A stretch of DNA of 64,000 bases from Stropharia rugosoannulata (lineage: Eukaryota > Basidiomycota > Agaricomycetes > Agaricales > Strophariaceae). Shown one piece after another: positions 59,539 through 64,000 of the stretch. Each line of letters opens with the position of its first letter. The first letter of the stretch is position 1. Both the position numbers and the translations under genes were made by a program. The stretch spans positions 1,240,001 to 1,304,000 of the forward strand of contig JANCIK010000010.1 of assembly GCA_028532985.1 (NCBI GenBank), read 5' to 3'. The notes under the pieces were generated by a model that ran no database searches, was not told where the DNA came from, and saw only the letters and a list, made by a program, of their open reading frames with translations.

Positions 59539-60310
59539 CCCGCTCATATCGCTTACGTCAATACCCCCGATACCCCGTCAATCTTTGCTAATGTATTCTA
59601 ATATCTAATGCTATCTGCTCATGCTTTGAGCAAATTGAGTGGGTTATCGCCTAATGTTCCTGTTTTCGATGGTTGGGCACGATTGACCAATAACTAGCCA
59701 TCCTCGAACGGATCTTGTGGTTTTAGCGGCGCACTCAGGGCGAACGTATCTTCTCGTGTCAATGAACAGGTTCTGCATGTCCGCGCTGATATTTCTTGTG
59801 CTACAGGGCTTGCGAACATACATCCGTTACTCGATTAAAAGATTTGATTTTGTCTAAGTTAAGAATATACGATCGTACGCGCCCGGACGAAACTGTGTTC
59901 GGTACTGCAAGCATTTCTCAAATGTTGGATTGCGAGTTACAACCCGTACCCCGTCCCAAACATATCTGAACGTCCTACACGGAGTGAAGCACTTGCTAAG
60001 TATTCAAGGACTTCCCTGTCTTGTCCTGCCTTGTCCTGCTCGGGCCTCGGCTCTGTTTATTGGACAGCATTTTTGGGACAGGAAGCATCCTGATTGGACC
60101 ATGCATGTGTGCACAACTTACCTTTTTGATCCCATTATCATTCGAATTAGGGCATGATAACCGCGTTGAGGAGCGTTCAAGAGAAATGACGTCTTGTTAG
60201 GCGAAAGGTCTAGATGCCGATGCATTCTACTTAAAAAAGCCCTTGAGCAGCAATCATTACCCTTCTTCCCCTATCTCACACTGAGTGAGCACTGAGATCT
60301 GCTGTTCAAG
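59539..60310 (+). promoter_or_regulatory. intergenic region upstream of glycogen phosphorylase
   Basis: About 0.77 kb without coding signal. The frame at 59930-60157 has no domain. It should contain the GPH1 promoter; no TATA box was identified with confidence. Confidence 0.4.
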
Positions 60311-63300
60311 ATGACCTCTACTATCGACCCCAAGACCATTGGGAAACCGCAGCGCCCTCGTCGTCATGTACGCACTCTGACGGGTGAGTTTGGACTAGTA
60401 TCACATATAGAACGCGTCAAGATTAAACAATGCATTGTGATATACAGGTTACTTGCCAGAGAAAGATGCGTCCGGAAAAGATAAATGGCCTCGTGGAGAT
60501 GAGAAAGCCTGGAGAGATGGTATGAGGACCGTTGATAACGGTATGTATCTGCTCGTTACGACATCTGGAGTGTATTTCTCATAAAGGACGACAGATGTGC
60601 ACTCCGTTACAAGGTCTATCGTCGGTCATGTACAGACATCTCTGGCACGTCAGGCTTACAATCTTGGTATACTATCTTCTTCTCAGGTTCTTATCGAACT
60701 ATAGCTCACCAATTTCTAGATAACTTCGGAGCGTATCAGGCCGCCGCCTTATCCGCCCGCGATGATCTTTTGGTCTGTTCGCCCCTGTTCGCACACGTTC
60801 TGCTCCTGATTTGTCTTCATTCCTTGTTACAGGTTAATTGGAACAATACGCAGCTGACGCTTACTCGCAAACAGCCGAAGCGCGCGTACTATCTCTCCCT
60901 CGAGTTCTTGATGGGCCGCACGCTCGATAACGCTGTGAGTGGCTTTAACACACGGGATAGAATATTATATTCAGCGCTCGCAGCTTCTGAACCTGGGCTT
61001 GAAAGAAAAGTTCGCCGAGGGTGTGCACAACCTAGGCTTCAATATGGAGGATCTCCTCGAGCAAGAGCGCGATGCCGCGCTCGGCAACGGTGGCCTGGGC
61101 CGTCTCGCTGCGTGCTACCTTGATTCCTCCGCGTCTCAGGAACTGCCGGTTTGGGGATATGGTCTGCGTTACAAGTACGGTATCTTCCAGCAGCTCATTT
61201 CTCCTGAGGGAGACCAGCTTGAGGTGAACTGCCTTGTCTTGTCTTGACTATGACCTATTATTAACATCAATGTATGCGGCTAGGCCCCTGATCCGTGGCT
61301 GGATAACCAGAACCCATGGGAACTTCCTCGCCTTGATGTCACCTATGATATTCGATTCTACGGGCGTGCAGACAGATTAAACGATGGAAGCGGCCGTGCC
61401 GTATGGCAAGGAGGTCAGGAGGTTCTTGCTGTTGCTTATGATGTCATGATTCCGGGGTACGACACGGCTTCGACGAACAATTTGAGGCTTTGGGAGAGTA
61501 AGCCCCAGCGTGGGTTCGATCTCAACTCATTCAATGGTATGTAAAATTACCTACGGCTATATCAATCTTGTTTGCTGACTAGGTTTTCTAGCTGGTAACT
61601 ACGAAGGCGCCGTTGAAGCGTCGAATAGCGCTTCTGCTATCACATCTGTCTTGTATCCCAATGACCATACGTATGTCGCTCCAAGTCACATATTATATTT
61701 ACATCTAATGATTCTATTAACAGTACATGTGAGTCCAGAACCTTTCTATGCAATAATAATGTCAAGCCAATCATAATCGTTCTTCTCTCATAGTCGGGAA
61801 GGAACTGCGCCTGAAGCAGCAGTAGTAAGTTGTATGAGATTTCTTTGCACTTCACTTGACAAAATTCTTGTCACGCAGCTTTTGGACTGCTGCCAGTTTA
61901 GCAGATATCATGCGCCGCTTTAAGAATATGGGCAAGAGCCTTCGTGAATTCCCTGATTGTACGGACACATATTCACATCCCCTTCAAATTATTGACTCTC
62001 CGACACATCTCTAGATGTTGCTATCCAACTTAACGACGTAAGTAGCTTCATTATGAGCGTTTGTCTTGCTCATCGTGCATTTTCAGACACATCCCACTTT
62101 GGCTATTCCGGAGCTGATGCGTATTCTCATCGATGAGGAAGACCTCACTTGGGAACAGGCCTGGACAATTGTAACCAACACCTTTTTCTATACTAATCAC
62201 ACCGTTCTCCCCGTGCGTTATTAGCCAATCCGTCTGTTGGTGTTGTTGTTGATCGTACTTCACATTGTCAGGAAGCTCTAGAAAAATGGCCGGTTCCTTT
62301 GGTGGAGCATGTTCTCCCAAGGTTTGCTTTACATATTATATTTCCTTTGCAAGCTTCGCTAAGAGTGTTTCAGGCATATGCAAATTATCTATGATATTGT
62401 ATGTGTATCCTACTGATTCTGCAACTTATTTTTCTAATTCACCGCGTAGAATCTGTCAGTAAATATCTCTCCTAAGCTGTTATAGCGCCTGGGAACTAAA
62501 CTGAGTGACGATGATGTTCAGGTTCTTCTTGCAAGGTGCGCTCTTGATATGAACGGCGGGGACGTAATAACTGACTTTGAGCTAGCGGTTGAAAGAAAAT
62601 ATCCCGGAGATCGTGACAGGCTTGCTAGAATGTCGCTGATAGAAGGTAGTGCTTCCAAGCTCATATACTTGTAGTTGTACTGATTTGTTGGTGATAGAGG
62701 GCCAGCCCAAGCAAGTGAGGATGGCTCACCTTGCTTGTATCGGTAGTCGCAAGGTCAATGGTGTCGCAGAGGTTTATATAAACTCCATTGGTCTACATAA
62801 CACCAACTTACGTTTCTTCCAGCTACACAGTGACCTTGTGCAGACCACAATTCTCAAGGACTTTGTTGAGTTTGAGGGAGTTAGCAAGTAAGTTGTCTCT
62901 TTTCATTTGTTTGGTGTAGAACCTCATGCCAGGGATCATAGATTTGGAAACGTAACCAATGGAAGTAAGTAATTAACAGTGTTATGCAGGGTTGTATTAT
63001 TTATCTTTTCTTCAGTAACTCCTCGTCGTTGGCTCGATCAAGTGAGTTTAAATACTCTGCTCTCGTTAATTCCGAAGCTTATTATCGTTTCAGTGCAATC
63101 CGGAATTGAGTACCCTCATCACTCAGACACTCAAAGTACAGAAGTCGGTTTGGCTCAAGGAGCTTTCGAAATTGGAAGGCCTGCTCCCCTTCGCAGAAGA
63201 CAAGGCTTTCCGCGCCAAGTGGGCGGCTATCAAGCAGCGTAACAAGGAACGCCTTGCGCACCATGTTCAAACCACCTTGGGCCTCACTATTCGCACGGAC

Positions 63301-64000
63301 GCCATGTTTGACGTTCAGATTAAGGTATGTGATCAACAGGGCATTCGAGTACTACATATCATTCATTCATTGCTATTCTACTATTCTAGCGTATTCACGA
63401 ATATAAGGTAAATTTAAGATCGCTTTCTGCATGATTGTCAACTTAGTATGCACCAGCGTCAAACCTTGAATATTCTCGGTGTTATCCACGTAAGACTAGC
63501 TCTAAATCAAGGTGATCATAAACTGACTGTTTATTATAGAGGTACTTCGCTTTGAAGAATATGACACCTGAAGAAAAGAAGAAGGTCAACCGGCGTGTTG
63601 TTTTCTTTGCTGGAAAAGCAGCGCCTGCATGTGAGTCGCACAAACAGCTTATTCCATGGATTTCTTGAATCTAGATACTGACATACATTTGAAGACTACA
63701 TTGCCAAACTTGTAAGTTTGTTGTTCAATGTAAAACTCACTAGCATTTCTGAGGGCTTTGGCATATACTAGACAATTCGTCTCATCGTCAACGTGGCCAA
63801 AGTGATTAACGCTGACCCGGATACCAAGGACTATCTGCAACTTTACTTCTTACCGGACTACTCGGTATCCCTGGCAGAGATTCTGATCCCCGCCTCCGAC
63901 ATTAGCCAGCATATCTCAACTGCTGGAACTGAGGCGTCAGGCACGTCGAACATGAAGTTCTGTTTGAATGGTGGTCTGCTTCTTGGAACGGTTGGTAAGT
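60311..64000 (+). CDS. GPH1: glycogen phosphorylase, 3' end cut by window
   Basis: The start is ATG at 60311 ([20 protein letters not shown]) and the gene runs off the window in an exon ending in an apparent GTAAGT. Many short introns interrupt it. Blocks seen: [40 protein letters not shown] followed by [56 protein letters not shown] sequence near 62200-62320, [20 protein letters not shown] with RWLDQ, and near the window end [20 protein letters not shown]. The Lys of NMKF is the residue that binds pyridoxal phosphate in this family. The enzyme releases glucose-1-phosphate from glycogen by phosphorolysis in the cytosol. About 100 C-terminal residues are missing. The basic N-terminus (KPQRPRRH) resembles the regulatory phosphorylation region of fungal phosphorylases. 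Confidence 0.92.

Noticed and set aside
1..64000. CRISPR arrays, operons, riboswitches and bacterial-type elements
   Set aside because: No regularly spaced repeats, and the splicing and gene structure are plainly those of a eukaryotic nuclear genome.

Overview
The window is nuclear DNA from a filamentous basidiomycete, most likely an Agaricomycete (mushroom-forming fungus). The reasons are gene density and architecture: nearly every gene is cut by many short GT-AG introns of about 48-65 nt, intergenic gaps are short, and several families are typical of this group (DUF6533/DUF6534-type seven-helix membrane proteins, a MARVEL-like four-helix protein, tandem acyltransferase-3 genes, a WOPR regulator). 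No species call is made. Gene models were spliced by hand, joining exons by reading frame, splice-site sequence and family conservation. Where boundaries are given exactly they close in frame; a deviation of one or two bases is possible.

Layout. 1-5 kb: two tandem acyltransferase-3 membrane proteins (+) and a seven-helix protein (-). 6.6-9.1 kb: a protein with five imperfect PIF-x-DG-x-DTAAGKFEA repeats. 10.1-12.1 kb: DML1/Misato (-). 14.2-15.4 kb: a Gti1/Pac2 (WOPR) transcription factor (-). 18.7-20.2 kb: a mucin-like single-pass membrane protein with one GC-AG intron. 20.6-23.5 kb: tandem paralogous short-chain dehydrogenases. 24.4-25.6 kb: a GH17 beta-glucanase with an apparent frameshift. 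26.1 kb: an intron-containing tRNA-Ala(CGC) (-). 28.3-30.9 kb: a second seven-helix protein and a MARVEL-like protein. 31.2-35.0 kb: TFIIIC subunit Tfc4 (-). 35.5-40.7 kb: two MFS transporters (-). 41.5-42.4 kb: prefoldin subunit 3 (-). 42.8-44.3 kb: a DUF6534-type membrane protein (-). 44.6-47.5 kb: Mrd1, a pre-rRNA-processing RRM protein (-). 47.7-48.3 kb: a 610-bp element with long terminal inverted repeats and a 9-bp target duplication. 48.7-52.4 kb: a double-Myb telobox protein of the Tay1/Teb1 type (-). 55-57.5 kb: a duplicated pair of small secreted proteins. 58.3-59.5 kb: 3-ketodihydrosphingosine reductase. 60.3 kb to the window end: glycogen phosphorylase (3' end cut off).

The genes do not form an obvious pathway cluster. 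Housekeeping genes (DML1, TFC4, prefoldin, MRD1, telobox Myb, KDSR, glycogen phosphorylase) alternate with lineage-restricted membrane and secreted proteins, several of them tandem duplicates. I found no convincing new multi-gene system. The most unusual items are the MULE-like element, an intron that seems to have become coding in one copy of the secreted-protein pair, a duplicated block inside an oversized MRD1 intron, and the repeat protein at 6.6-9.1 kb.
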